The notes beneath the pieces are model-generated. The model was not told the DNA's origin. It did no database searches and saw only the letters and a list, made by a program, of their open reading frames with translations. A stretch of DNA of 64,000 nt. It comes from Butyrivibrio sp. (GTDB lineage: Bacteria; Bacillota; Clostridia; Lachnospirales; Lachnospiraceae). The DNA lies in contig SVFV01000007.1 of assembly GCA_015056655.1 (NCBI GenBank), positions 62,001 through 126,000 of the forward strand, given 5' to 3'. A program made the translations under genes and the position numbers. Below are positions 54,625 to 63,368 of the stretch, one piece after another. The stretch's first letter is position 1, and each line of letters begins with the position of its first letter.

Positions 54625-55767
54625 GTGCACGAGAGAATTTATGTATGCCACACCTTTTATCATGTGTATGTGGCATGTCTAAAGGAATTTCATATATTAC
54701 ATGGGCTGTCTGCTAAAAAGGACGGCGATTTTGCTTCTTCTAAAGCAGGCGAAGGCAGCAGCGCTGCTGGAAGAGCTACACTTGTGCTTTCAAAGATGAG
54801 TAACAAGTTTGGAAGCATGGTAGAAAGAGCAAGGAATTGCGGACTTTTTGAAGAGGTAATTGAGTATGATGAAAAGGTTGATACCTTTTTCCCTGAGCTT
54901 GCTCCTCTTCGAAAAAATACAGGAAGTCTTCCAAAGAACATGATCAACAGAATCAAGTTCTGCAAGAGATTTGCGCAGCTCCAGGAACAGTACATACCTG
55001 TAGACTTTAAGCAGTACAAGGATATTTATGTTTTCTGCGATTCTGATCCAATAGGCTACTATCTGAACTATAAAAAGATTAGATACCATGCCCTTGAGGA
55101 TGGCCTTAACTGCATCAAATACGGCGATCAGGCACGCTATGACAACAATGGACACTTTAAGTTCAAGGCATGGCTTGCATCAACAGGTCTTATCTTCATC
55201 CAGAACGGCTGGGGCAGATACTGCATAGATATGGAGGTTAATGACATCTCCATTTTGGACTACCCATGTCCTAAGTATATAGAAGTTCCGCGTGAGCCAC
55301 TTGTTGAGGAGCTTACGCAGGCAGATAAGGATCTCATGCTCGAGCTTTTTGTGGAGAACATGGATGAACTTAAGCAGCAGCTTGAAAAGGGCAAGGATAA
55401 GCCCAGAGTTTTGATTTTATCTGAACCCCTCTGCGATCTTGAGACCAGAGAACGCCTTTTCAGAGACCTTGTAAATGAGTATGGAACCGTAAATGGCAAG
55501 GAAGCTATCGTAATGATAAAGCAGCATCCCAGAGACTACCTTGATTATAAAACCAAGTTCTCTGATGTTATTCTTCTTGCAGGCACCTTCCCAATGGAGA
55601 TGCTCAACTTTATTGATGGTCTTAAATTTGATAGACTAGTATCGGTATATACAGTTGTTGACTCAATCAAATTCGTTGATGAGAAGCTTTTCCTCGGTGA
55701 TGACTTTATGGATAAGTATGAAGCGCCTGAGATTCATCGACTTAATGAACAGATAATAGATAATTAG
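54625..55767 (+). CDS. GT-B sialyltransferase-like protein (GT52/POLYST type), candidate nonulosonic acid transferase
   Basis: This 380-residue protein has RYHALEDGLNCIKYG, matching the D/E-D/E-G motif, and IVMIKQHPRDYLDY, matching the HP motif, of bacterial GT-B sialyltransferases; a late VSVYTVVDSIKF may be the S(S/T)-type motif. The N-terminus ERIYVCHTFYHVYVACLKEF resembles that of GT52 enzymes. I chose the GTG at 54625, with AAAGGAG at 5 bases, over the track start at 54586. Its place a few genes after pseG, with CMP-Pse as an available donor, suggests a pseudaminyl transferase. The family call rests on motifs only. Confidence 0.65.
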   Translation: MHERIYVCHTFYHVYVACLKEFHILHGLSAKKDGDFASSKAGEGSSAAGRATLVLSKMSNKFGSMVERARNCGLFEEVIEYDEKVDTFFPELAPLRKNTGSLPKNMINRIKFCKRFAQLQEQYIPVDFKQYKDIYVFCDSDPIGYYLNYKKIRYHALEDGLNCIKYGDQARYDNNGHFKFKAWLASTGLIFIQNGWGRYCIDMEVNDISILDYPCPKYIEVPREPLVEELTQADKDLMLELFVENMDELKQQLEKGKDKPRVLILSEPLCDLETRERLFRDLVNEYGTVNGKEAIVMIKQHPRDYLDYKTKFSDVILLAGTFPMEMLNFIDGLKFDRLVSVYTVVDSIKFVDEKLFLGDDFMDKYEAPEIHRLNEQIIDN

Positions 55768-55774
55768 GAGAAAC

Positions 55775-57526
55775 ATGAAAAAGATTTATCAGAAAATGAT
55801 GGTGCTTTTGGATGACCGTCAGAAAAAACAGATGGTGCTCATTGTGTTCATGATGCTCATTGGAGGTATATTGGAGACTTTGGGAATTGCTCTTCTTTTA
55901 CCTGCGATGCAGACAGTATTGGAACCAGACAAGCTTTCTGAAAGCAAGTATCTCTCTGCTGCATATAACTTTCTTGGGTGCACAAGCGTCAAGCAGTTCG
56001 CAATAATAATATTTGCATCAATAATAGTAGTTTTTGTAGTAAAGAACATTGTTTTGTTTTTTATAAATGTAGTTCAGCTTAGGTTTGTTTACACCAATCA
56101 GTTTGCTACTTCAAGACGCATGATGATCAACTTCATGCAAAGACCTTATGAGTATTATTTAAATGCAGATACGTCAGTTATCCAGAGAAACATAACTTCT
56201 GATGTAAACAATATGTACGGACTTATCTTAAGCTGCCTTCAGCTTATTTCAGAGATGATAGTTTTTACATGCCTTGTTGTCATGCTTCTTCTGGTCAATC
56301 CTATAATGACCATTTTTATCGCAACCTTACTGGTTTCAGTACTTTTGATAATAAAGTATATTATTAAGCCCATTATGGTTAAGGCAGGACAGGATAACCA
56401 GGATTACTACAGCGGACTATTCAAATGGATAGAAGAGTCTGTTATGGGAATCAAGGAAATCAAGATTGCAAACAAGGAAAACTATTTCATAAACGGATAT
56501 GCGGACTGTGGAGCCGGATATGTAAATGCCGTGCAGAAATATAACCTCTACAATTCTACGCCAAGACTTCTCATCGAGACTATAAGCGTTGCAGGAATGG
56601 TTGGCTATATGCTGGTCGTTATCATCAGAGGCGAGGCTCTTAGCGATATGGTCGCTTTGGTAGGTGTGCTTGGCGGAGCTGCCACAAGACTTCTTCCAAG
56701 TGCCAACAGAATCAACAATTATCTTACTTCTATAGCATATTTTGAGCCTTTCTTTATGAATGTAAGTGATAATCTTCAGAGTGAGATAAATGATTCAGGA
56801 ATCTCTTATAACGCTGAGGATTATAAGAAAATGGGAGATGTTGAAAAGCTTCCTGTACATAAGACAATTGAGCTTAAGAATATAACATATAAATATCCAA
56901 ATTCAGAGAGCTATGTTTTAAAGGGCGCAGATATGACAATACCTGTTGGCAAATCAATCGGTATCGTGGGTACATCTGGTGCTGGTAAGACCACAATTGT
57001 TGATATCATGCTTGGACTTCTGAAGACAGAGACAGGTGAAATCCTGGCTGATGGCGTGGAGGTCAGAGAGCATTATCCACAGTGGCTTAAGAATATCGGA
57101 TATATTCCGCAGACTATTTTCATGCTGGATTCAACCATTAGAAAGAACGTAGCATTTGGAATACCGGATGAAGGTATTGATGATGACAAGGTTTGGGCTG
57201 CTCTTAAAGAGGCTCAGCTTGATGAATATGTAAGATCTCTTCCTGACGGACTTGATACCACAATTGGTGAGCGTGGAATCAGACTTTCAGGTGGTCAGAG
57301 ACAGAGAATCGGAATTGCCAGAGCGTTGTTTGAGGATCCTGAAGTTCTCGTTCTTGATGAGGCTACAAGTGCTCTTGATAACGAGACTGAGGCAGCTATC
57401 ATGGATTCAATCAACAGGCTTCATGGAAGAAAGACACTTATCATAATCGCACACAGACTTCAGACTATCGAGAAGTGCGATATGGTATACAGAGTAAGTG
57501 GTCAGAAGGCTACATTACAAAGATAA
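55775..57526 (+). CDS. ABC exporter/flippase, PglK-like
   Basis: This 583-residue half-transporter has six membrane segments (residues 20-310) fused to an ATPase domain with GTSGAGKTT, YIPQTIFMLDSTIRKNVAFG, RLSGGQRQRIGIARAL and VLVLDEATSALD. The sequence style (MLLGGILETLGIALLLPAMQ-type first helix, NITSDVNNMYG, GIKEIKIANKENYF) fits PglK, which flips lipid-linked oligosaccharides. No Wzx flippase is seen in the window, so this may export the repeat unit. It starts 7 bases after the preceding gene. Confidence 0.9.
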   Translation: MKKIYQKMMVLLDDRQKKQMVLIVFMMLIGGILETLGIALLLPAMQTVLEPDKLSESKYLSAAYNFLGCTSVKQFAIIIFASIIVVFVVKNIVLFFINVVQLRFVYTNQFATSRRMMINFMQRPYEYYLNADTSVIQRNITSDVNNMYGLILSCLQLISEMIVFTCLVVMLLLVNPIMTIFIATLLVSVLLIIKYIIKPIMVKAGQDNQDYYSGLFKWIEESVMGIKEIKIANKENYFINGYADCGAGYVNAVQKYNLYNSTPRLLIETISVAGMVGYMLVVIIRGEALSDMVALVGVLGGAATRLLPSANRINNYLTSIAYFEPFFMNVSDNLQSEINDSGISYNAEDYKKMGDVEKLPVHKTIELKNITYKYPNSESYVLKGADMTIPVGKSIGIVGTSGAGKTTIVDIMLGLLKTETGEILADGVEVREHYPQWLKNIGYIPQTIFMLDSTIRKNVAFGIPDEGIDDDKVWAALKEAQLDEYVRSLPDGLDTTIGERGIRLSGGQRQRIGIARALFEDPEVLVLDEATSALDNETEAAIMDSINRLHGRKTLIIIAHRLQTIEKCDMVYRVSGQKATLQR

Positions 57527-57550
57527 TCTTTTTGGGGAAAAGGGTTAAAG

Positions 57551-59305
57551 ATGCTTACATTAAGAACACTTAGGGGATATGTATTCAGATTAAAAAAATA
57601 TCAGGAACCAATTGAAAAATGGGTTTTCCCTGTTCTGCTGTTTTTATACCCATTTATAGGTGTAAGTCAGGGTGTGGATATCACAGATACAACCTACAGC
57701 CTTGGTAATTATCAGTTTATGGACAGCCTTGATCCCATGTGGATTATAGCTACATTTCTCCCAAATATCTGGGGGAGATTTCTGACAATCCTTCCCATGG
57801 GCAACACGATGCTTGGAATGAGCATTTACTGCACGGTTATTATTTCTGCGACAGCACTTGTGGCATACTATATGCTACAGAGATGGCTTCCCGGATGGAT
57901 GGCATTTCTTGGAGAGTTTATAGCAGAGAGCCTTTGCTGGTGCCCCAGGGTTATCCTTTATAACTACATGACATATCTGTTCTTTACTCTTGGCGCTTTA
58001 TTCATGCTTCATGCCATGACTGATTATGAGAAAAAGAACTACAGATTTGTCCTTGCAGGAGTATTCTTTGGCCTTAATGTTATGGTCAGATTCCCTAATA
58101 TACTTGAAGTTCTGGTTATAATCGCTCTTTGGTACTATGAGCTTATACACAGGCACGATAGAAAGCTTATCTGTAAAAATACAGGGCTTTGTATACTTGG
58201 ATTTTTCATTGGATTTATCATTCCGCTTATACTCATCAGTATCATGTTTGGAATAGGTGCATTCCCTAATATGATAGGTTCACTGTTTACCATGTCAGAG
58301 GGCGCTTCAGATTATACATTTATGGGAATGATCGCATCCATACTATCAGCATGGTTTACAAGCCTCAGACACATGATAATTATTGTCCCTTTCATGATGG
58401 CAGCAGCTATTTTGCTTCTTCTTAAACCTGGGAAATACTACTGGGTTAAGAGACTTTTGTATGTGGCAGGTCTTCTTGTGCTTGTAAGATATTTCTTTAA
58501 GTCAGGAGTTGTTACAAGAAGCTACCACTACTATGACAGTATGTTTGAAGCTGCAATGATGTTCCTTATAGCAGGTATGTGCATCCTTTTGATTGGTGTT
58601 ACACCGTATCTGCATGGACAGGCTTCAGAGAGATCACTTTGCCTTGCAGCAATACTGATTGTTTTGATAACACCTCTTGGAAGTAATAACTATACATATC
58701 CTGTGATCAATAACCTGTTCATTGTTGCTCCGGTTATTTTGTGGATGTTCAGAAGACTCAGACAGGCAGCAGGAAATAATGAGATTCATTTTACCTGGAA
58801 AGCTATGTATATGACGCTTCTTGTTCTTATCTGCGTTCAGGGATTTTTCTTCCACATGTGCTACAGCTTCGTGGATGGAACTGATGGACAAAAAAGAGAC
58901 ACTCTTGTAGGCTCAAGAGATATCCCTAAGGCTGTAGGAATGCATACTACAAGTAGTAATGCTGAAAGCCTTGCAGAGTTATATACTTTCCTTGATGGCG
59001 AGGGGCTTAATGCTGATAAGCTTTTGCAGTTTGGTAAGGCACCTGGACTTTCCTATTTGTTTAACATGGAGCCTGCTATTTTCAGCACATGGCCTGACCT
59101 TGATTCCAACACAGTTGAGAAGTTTGACGAAGCTCTGGCTGGTCTTGAGGAAGGCTCAGAGTTTCCGGTTATTATCATCAATCCCGATTTTGAGGGAGAA
59201 GTGAGTGCTCCAGACAAATATGAGCATTTATTGGACTTTATGGACGTACAGAAGTATAATAAGGTCTTCGATAATAATCGATTTGAGGTTTATTGCCGTC
59301 AATAG
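57551..59305 (+). CDS. Multi-pass membrane protein, GT-C-like
   Basis: This 584-residue protein has about twelve membrane segments, an early outside loop with GVDITDTTYSLGNYQFM (acidic motif as in GT-C enzymes), and a C-terminal soluble outside domain of about 130 residues. It starts behind AAGGG. The GtrA-like gene is directly downstream, a common pairing in which GtrA flips the lipid-sugar and a GT-C protein uses it. Confidence 0.7.
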   Translation: MLTLRTLRGYVFRLKKYQEPIEKWVFPVLLFLYPFIGVSQGVDITDTTYSLGNYQFMDSLDPMWIIATFLPNIWGRFLTILPMGNTMLGMSIYCTVIISATALVAYYMLQRWLPGWMAFLGEFIAESLCWCPRVILYNYMTYLFFTLGALFMLHAMTDYEKKNYRFVLAGVFFGLNVMVRFPNILEVLVIIALWYYELIHRHDRKLICKNTGLCILGFFIGFIIPLILISIMFGIGAFPNMIGSLFTMSEGASDYTFMGMIASILSAWFTSLRHMIIIVPFMMAAAILLLLKPGKYYWVKRLLYVAGLLVLVRYFFKSGVVTRSYHYYDSMFEAAMMFLIAGMCILLIGVTPYLHGQASERSLCLAAILIVLITPLGSNNYTYPVINNLFIVAPVILWMFRRLRQAAGNNEIHFTWKAMYMTLLVLICVQGFFFHMCYSFVDGTDGQKRDTLVGSRDIPKAVGMHTTSSNAESLAELYTFLDGEGLNADKLLQFGKAPGLSYLFNMEPAIFSTWPDLDSNTVEKFDEALAGLEEGSEFPVIIINPDFEGEVSAPDKYEHLLDFMDVQKYNKVFDNNRFEVYCRQ

Positions 59306-59329
59306 AAAGTGAGGATTAGTTTAGTATTT

Positions 59330-59800
59330 ATGGAAGAAAGTCAGAATAAAGATATTTTTGACAGGATTATGTCACTACCTGTTCTTAATATTTTTGAACC
59401 ATTTTATAAAAAGTATAAAGAAGGGCTTATGTATCTCTTTTTTGGAGGTCTTGCATTCTTTTTAAGCATCTTTCTTTTCTGGTTTATGGACAGTGTGATG
59501 CACCTTAACGAGGTGCTTAACAACACCATTGACTGGGTAATATGTGTAGCATTTCAGTTCTTTACTAATAGAACATGGGTATTTGATGGTAAGGTAGATA
59601 CCAGGAAAGATTTCTTAAAACAGGCTGGAGCATTTACAGCTGGAAGACTTTTTACTCTTGTAGTTGAGGATCTTTTGATCTTTATTTTCATAACACTTAT
59701 GGGATTTCCCAAGATGCCAGTTAAGCTTGGAGCAACCTTCATAGTTATTGCACTCAACTATGTTATTAGTAAACTGATAGTATTTAAAAAGAAAGACTAA
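59330..59800 (+). CDS. GtrA-family membrane protein
   Basis: This protein of about 156 residues has four membrane segments and the GtrA features YLFFGGLAFFLSIFLFWFMD, WVICVAFQFFTNRTWVF and the final LNYVISKLIVFKK. GtrA proteins are thought to flip undecaprenyl-phosphate sugars. The true start is uncertain: the GTG at 59309 has no ribosome site, and the ATG at 59330 has GAGGA 14 bases away, so I favour the ATG. Partners may be the GT-C gene upstream and the GT2 at the right end. Confidence 0.88.
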   Translation: MEESQNKDIFDRIMSLPVLNIFEPFYKKYKEGLMYLFFGGLAFFLSIFLFWFMDSVMHLNEVLNNTIDWVICVAFQFFTNRTWVFDGKVDTRKDFLKQAGAFTAGRLFTLVVEDLLIFIFITLMGFPKMPVKLGATFIVIALNYVISKLIVFKKKD

Positions 59801-59859
59801 ATGATATCCGACCGGACAAAGTCAGATAATAACTATAGTTATTAGAGGTGGACTATTAT

Positions 59860-60996
59860 ATGCGAATAAATTTTAATGTGCCTCCTTTCACAGGAAAGGA
59901 AATGGACTACATAAAAATCTGTGTAGAGAATCAGAAGATTTGTGGTGATGGCGAATTCACTAAAAAAGATAATGAGTGGTTTGAGAAAAAGACAGGAGCA
60001 AATAAGTGCCTTCTTACAACCTCATGCACTCACGCTACAGAGATGGCGGCTATTCTTGCAGGAATCAAAGAAGGGGATGAAGTTATAATGCCTTCCTACA
60101 CCTTTGTTTCCACTGCGAATGCGTTTGTACTTAGAGGTGCAAAGGTAGTATTTGTGGATATCCGTCCAGACACCATGAACATAGATGAAAATCTAATTGA
60201 GGATGCTATCACACCAAAGACAAGGGCAATCGTACCTATGCACTACGCAGGTGTTGGCTGCGAGATGGACACCATCATGGATATAGCAAAGAGGCATAAT
60301 CTTTTTGTTGTAGAGGATGCAGCCCAGGGTGTTATGTCTACCTACAAGGGTAAGGCACTCGGAGCTATCGGAGATTTTGGTAACTACAGCTTCCATGAGA
60401 CAAAGAATTACAGCATGGGCGAAGGTGGAGCACTTATCCTCAGGGATGAGACCTATGTCAATGATGCGATTATCATCAGAGAGAAGGGTACCAACAGAAC
60501 ACTTTACCAGCTTGGTAAGGTTGATAAATACACATGGCTTCAGCCTGGTTCCTCATATCTTCCCAGTGATATGAATGCTGCTTATCTTTATGCACAGCTT
60601 CAGATGGCAGATGAGATAAATGAGGACAGATTAAAGAGCTACAACAAGTATGTTGAAGCTTTCAAACCTCTTGAGGAGGCAGGGCTTATCGAGCTTCCTT
60701 ATGTTCCGGAGGAATGTGTGCACAATGCTCACATGTTTTATATTAAGTGTAAGGATCAGGAAGAGAGAGCAGGACTTATAAATTACTTAAAGAGCAATGA
60801 TATCCTCCCGGCTTCACATTATGTTCCGTTACACACATCTACTGCAGGACTTAAGTACAGCAGGTTCCATGGAGAGGATAGATATACAACAAAGGAAAGC
60901 TTAAGACTTTTAAGACTTCCTATGTATTACAAGCTTTCAGATGAGGATCTTAATGAAGTAGTTCTTCGAGTAAAAGAGTACTATAGGGCGGTATGA
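59860..60996 (+). CDS. rffA: dTDP-4-amino-4,6-dideoxy-galactose transaminase (RffA/WecE)
   Basis: This DegT-family enzyme makes dTDP-Fuc4N from dTDP-4-keto-6-deoxy-glucose. It aligns by eye closely to E. coli WecE: INFNVPPFTGKEMDYI, KICGDGEFTKK, YTFVSTANAFVLRGAKVVFVDIRPDTMNID, HYAGVGCEMDTIM, EDAAQGVMSTYKGKALG, and SFHETKNYSMGEGGAL with the PLP Lys. The ATG at 59860 has AGAGGTG 9 bases upstream; the track start lies inside that site. At 378 residues it fits WecE (376). Its stop overlaps the next start by ATGA. Confidence 0.95.
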   Translation: MRINFNVPPFTGKEMDYIKICVENQKICGDGEFTKKDNEWFEKKTGANKCLLTTSCTHATEMAAILAGIKEGDEVIMPSYTFVSTANAFVLRGAKVVFVDIRPDTMNIDENLIEDAITPKTRAIVPMHYAGVGCEMDTIMDIAKRHNLFVVEDAAQGVMSTYKGKALGAIGDFGNYSFHETKNYSMGEGGALILRDETYVNDAIIIREKGTNRTLYQLGKVDKYTWLQPGSSYLPSDMNAAYLYAQLQMADEINEDRLKSYNKYVEAFKPLEEAGLIELPYVPEECVHNAHMFYIKCKDQEERAGLINYLKSNDILPASHYVPLHTSTAGLKYSRFHGEDRYTTKESLRLLRLPMYYKLSDEDLNEVVLRVKEYYRAV

Positions 60997-62825
60997 AAAA
61001 CGAAAAGAAAAACATTTCATTGAACTATATAATTACAAGTCTCATGGTCACTGTTTTTGCAGTGGTCGTGGGACTTTTGTACGATTATTTCTTTGATCTT
61101 AATGATGATGTTTTAATGAAGGATATTCTCTCCGGAGTATATACCGGCAATCCTGAAGGGCATAATATTCAGATGCTCTATCCCATAAGCTTTATAATAA
61201 GCCTTTTTTATAAAATAAGTAGCACCGTAGACTGGTATGGGCTATTCCTTATTGTATGCCAGTATTTAAGTGTGACGGTTCTTATTTACTTTGGAGTATC
61301 TCTGGTAAGGGGCAGTGAAAGCACAATTGAAGAGGAGGCTCTGAAGGAAGCCAGGGACAGAGTCGTTTATTATTTCAGATTCATGATAACTCCTGCGCTT
61401 ATGCTGATAGTGGTAGCAGGGCTTTTCTTAGGGCATCTTGTAATAGTTCAGTATACTTTTACAGTGGCACTTATGTGTTCGGCAGCAGTTGTGCTTTTTG
61501 CAAAGGGATGGGATAAGACGGCTTCCTGCATTGTCATCATTGCCTTTTTGATCAGATCTGAGATGACACTTCTAATGCTTCCATTTGTGCTTCTGGTGCT
61601 CTTTTATCGTTACTTCTCTTTAAGGGATAACAAGGAGGAATTAAAAAGAACACTGATAGTAGCTGGGGCAATAATAATAGGACTTCTTGTTTCCAAGGGC
61701 CTTAATTTTGCAGGTTATAGTTCAGCTGAATGGAAGGAATTTAATTCTTTTTTTGATAACAGAACTCAGGTATACGATTTTTATCAGATTCCTGACTATG
61801 CAGAAAATAAAGAGTTCTATGACAGCATTGGACTTGATGAGAGTGAGTATCAGCTTCTGGTAAACTATAACTTTGGAATCGATGACAAGATAAATGCTGA
61901 ACTTATGGGCAAAATCGCTGAATATGGCAAGGAATTAAAGGCAAAAGAGAGCCTTTTTAGCAGTATCAGAAGAGTTTTTCCTAACTATTTATACAGACTT
62001 AGAAGATTTAATCTTCCAATCGGCTATGAGTATCCTATGACGGATTCACCTTGGAATCTGATGACGTGGATATTATATATTTATGCGTTTCTGTTATGGC
62101 TTTTTGGAATCCGTTCAAATCATGGATGGCGCAAGGGAATATGGGGAGCATTCTGGAGAGTTGCAATTTTATTCTGCGGAAGGACTCTTATATGGATGTA
62201 TATTCTCGTGAGAGGAAGAGATCCCATCAGAATTACGCATTCCCTATATTTGATTGAGATATTTGTTTTGATCTCACTTTTGTATCTGGCAAAGAAATCC
62301 TACAAGGAAAGTGCGCTTGTTATAGAGAAAAAGATTTCTTTCTGGATGGTTGGAATCATACTTATGGAAAGCGTGATCCTTACGCCTGTTATGTCCAGAA
62401 TTATTAAGACGGAATGCGGAGGCAGAACCGAATACAATAGAGCTTATGAGGAGCTTGATGATTATTGCAGATCAAATGCTGACAGCTTTTACTTTGTGGA
62501 TGTATATACATCTGTAGCTTATGAGGATACAGGATATACCTATTCCGAGAAGATGTTTGAAAATGTGGATAACAGTCTTTCAAATCAGATCTTGATGGGT
62601 GGCTGGGCATGCAAGAGTCCTATTGAAAGTAAAAAGCTGGTGAATGCCTTTGGAAATAGCAGCATGGAAGAGGATATCCTTTCTGACAAGGCCTGTATTG
62701 TTGCTGATAAGGATACAGATATGGGCTGGCTTACTGATTATTACAGCTATAAAAACACAGATATTACTATTGAAAAGGTTGACCTTGTTGCAGATGAATT
62801 TGTAATTTATAAGGCTTCAAGGTAA
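60993..62825 (+). CDS. Multi-pass GT-C-like membrane protein
   Basis: This 610-residue protein has about eleven membrane segments. The first outside loop carries DLNDDVLMKDILSGVYTGNPEGHNIQMLYP, an acidic motif of the kind seen in GT-C transferases, and the C-terminal 150 residues form a soluble outside domain. It is translationally coupled to rffA (ATGA), so it probably uses the 4-amino sugar made by that enzyme. It has no clear named family. Confidence 0.72.
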   Translation: MKNEKKNISLNYIITSLMVTVFAVVVGLLYDYFFDLNDDVLMKDILSGVYTGNPEGHNIQMLYPISFIISLFYKISSTVDWYGLFLIVCQYLSVTVLIYFGVSLVRGSESTIEEEALKEARDRVVYYFRFMITPALMLIVVAGLFLGHLVIVQYTFTVALMCSAAVVLFAKGWDKTASCIVIIAFLIRSEMTLLMLPFVLLVLFYRYFSLRDNKEELKRTLIVAGAIIIGLLVSKGLNFAGYSSAEWKEFNSFFDNRTQVYDFYQIPDYAENKEFYDSIGLDESEYQLLVNYNFGIDDKINAELMGKIAEYGKELKAKESLFSSIRRVFPNYLYRLRRFNLPIGYEYPMTDSPWNLMTWILYIYAFLLWLFGIRSNHGWRKGIWGAFWRVAILFCGRTLIWMYILVRGRDPIRITHSLYLIEIFVLISLLYLAKKSYKESALVIEKKISFWMVGIILMESVILTPVMSRIIKTECGGRTEYNRAYEELDDYCRSNADSFYFVDVYTSVAYEDTGYTYSEKMFENVDNSLSNQILMGGWACKSPIESKKLVNAFGNSSMEEDILSDKACIVADKDTDMGWLTDYYSYKNTDITIEKVDLVADEFVIYKASR

Positions 62826-62840
62826 ACAGGGAGGTTTTAA

Positions 62841-63359
62841 ATGGGAATTGTCAGAGGGCAGAAGGTTTTCTTAAGAGAGATTACCCTTGATGACACCAAA
62901 AATGTGGTGAAATGGAGAAATAACCCCAGGGTTAGAAATAACTTCATCTACAGAGAGATATTTACTGATGCCACTCATAATGAGTGGATGAAAACAAAGG
63001 TTGCTTCAGGTGAGGTTTGTCAGATGATAATCTGCGAGGCGGAAAGCGAAAGGCCGGTTGGAAGTGTATACCTCAGGGATATAGATAATGATAAAAAGGA
63101 AGCTGAATACGGAATTTTTATCGGCGAGGATGATGCTACCTCCAAGGGCTATGGCAACGAAGCAGCGATTCTAATGTGCGATTACGCAAGAGATGAGCTT
63201 GGACTGAAGAGACTGATACTCAGGGCTTTTTGCGATAATGAGCCTGCACTTAAGAGCTATGAGCATGCAGGATTTAAGAAAACAGAGGACCTTCCAGAGG
63301 TTAAATGCTCTGATGGTGAAGTTAAGGATATGATTCTTATGGAAAAGGTTTTATGGTAA
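62841..63359 (+). CDS. GNAT N-acetyltransferase (PseH-like or WecD-like)
   Basis: This 172-residue acetyltransferase has VFLREITLDDTKNVVKWRNNPRVRNNF, whose WRN signature is common in PseH and RimJ-type enzymes, the acetyl-CoA region ATSKGYGNEAAILMCDYARDEL, and NEPALKSYEHAGFKKTED. A strong AGGGAGG precedes the ATG. It could be PseH, the missing step between PseC and PseG, or it could acetylate dTDP-Fuc4N made by RffA just upstream, as WecD does. Position favours the latter and sequence style the former. Confidence 0.88.
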   Translation: MGIVRGQKVFLREITLDDTKNVVKWRNNPRVRNNFIYREIFTDATHNEWMKTKVASGEVCQMIICEAESERPVGSVYLRDIDNDKKEAEYGIFIGEDDATSKGYGNEAAILMCDYARDELGLKRLILRAFCDNEPALKSYEHAGFKKTEDLPEVKCSDGEVKDMILMEKVLW

Positions 63360-63368
63360 AATAGGCCT

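Noticed and set aside
59860-60996. Second PseC or ArnB instead of RffA
   Set aside because: The YTFVSTANAFVLRGAKVVFVDIRPDTMNID and KICGDGEFTKK stretches match WecE/RffA far better than PseC or ArnB.
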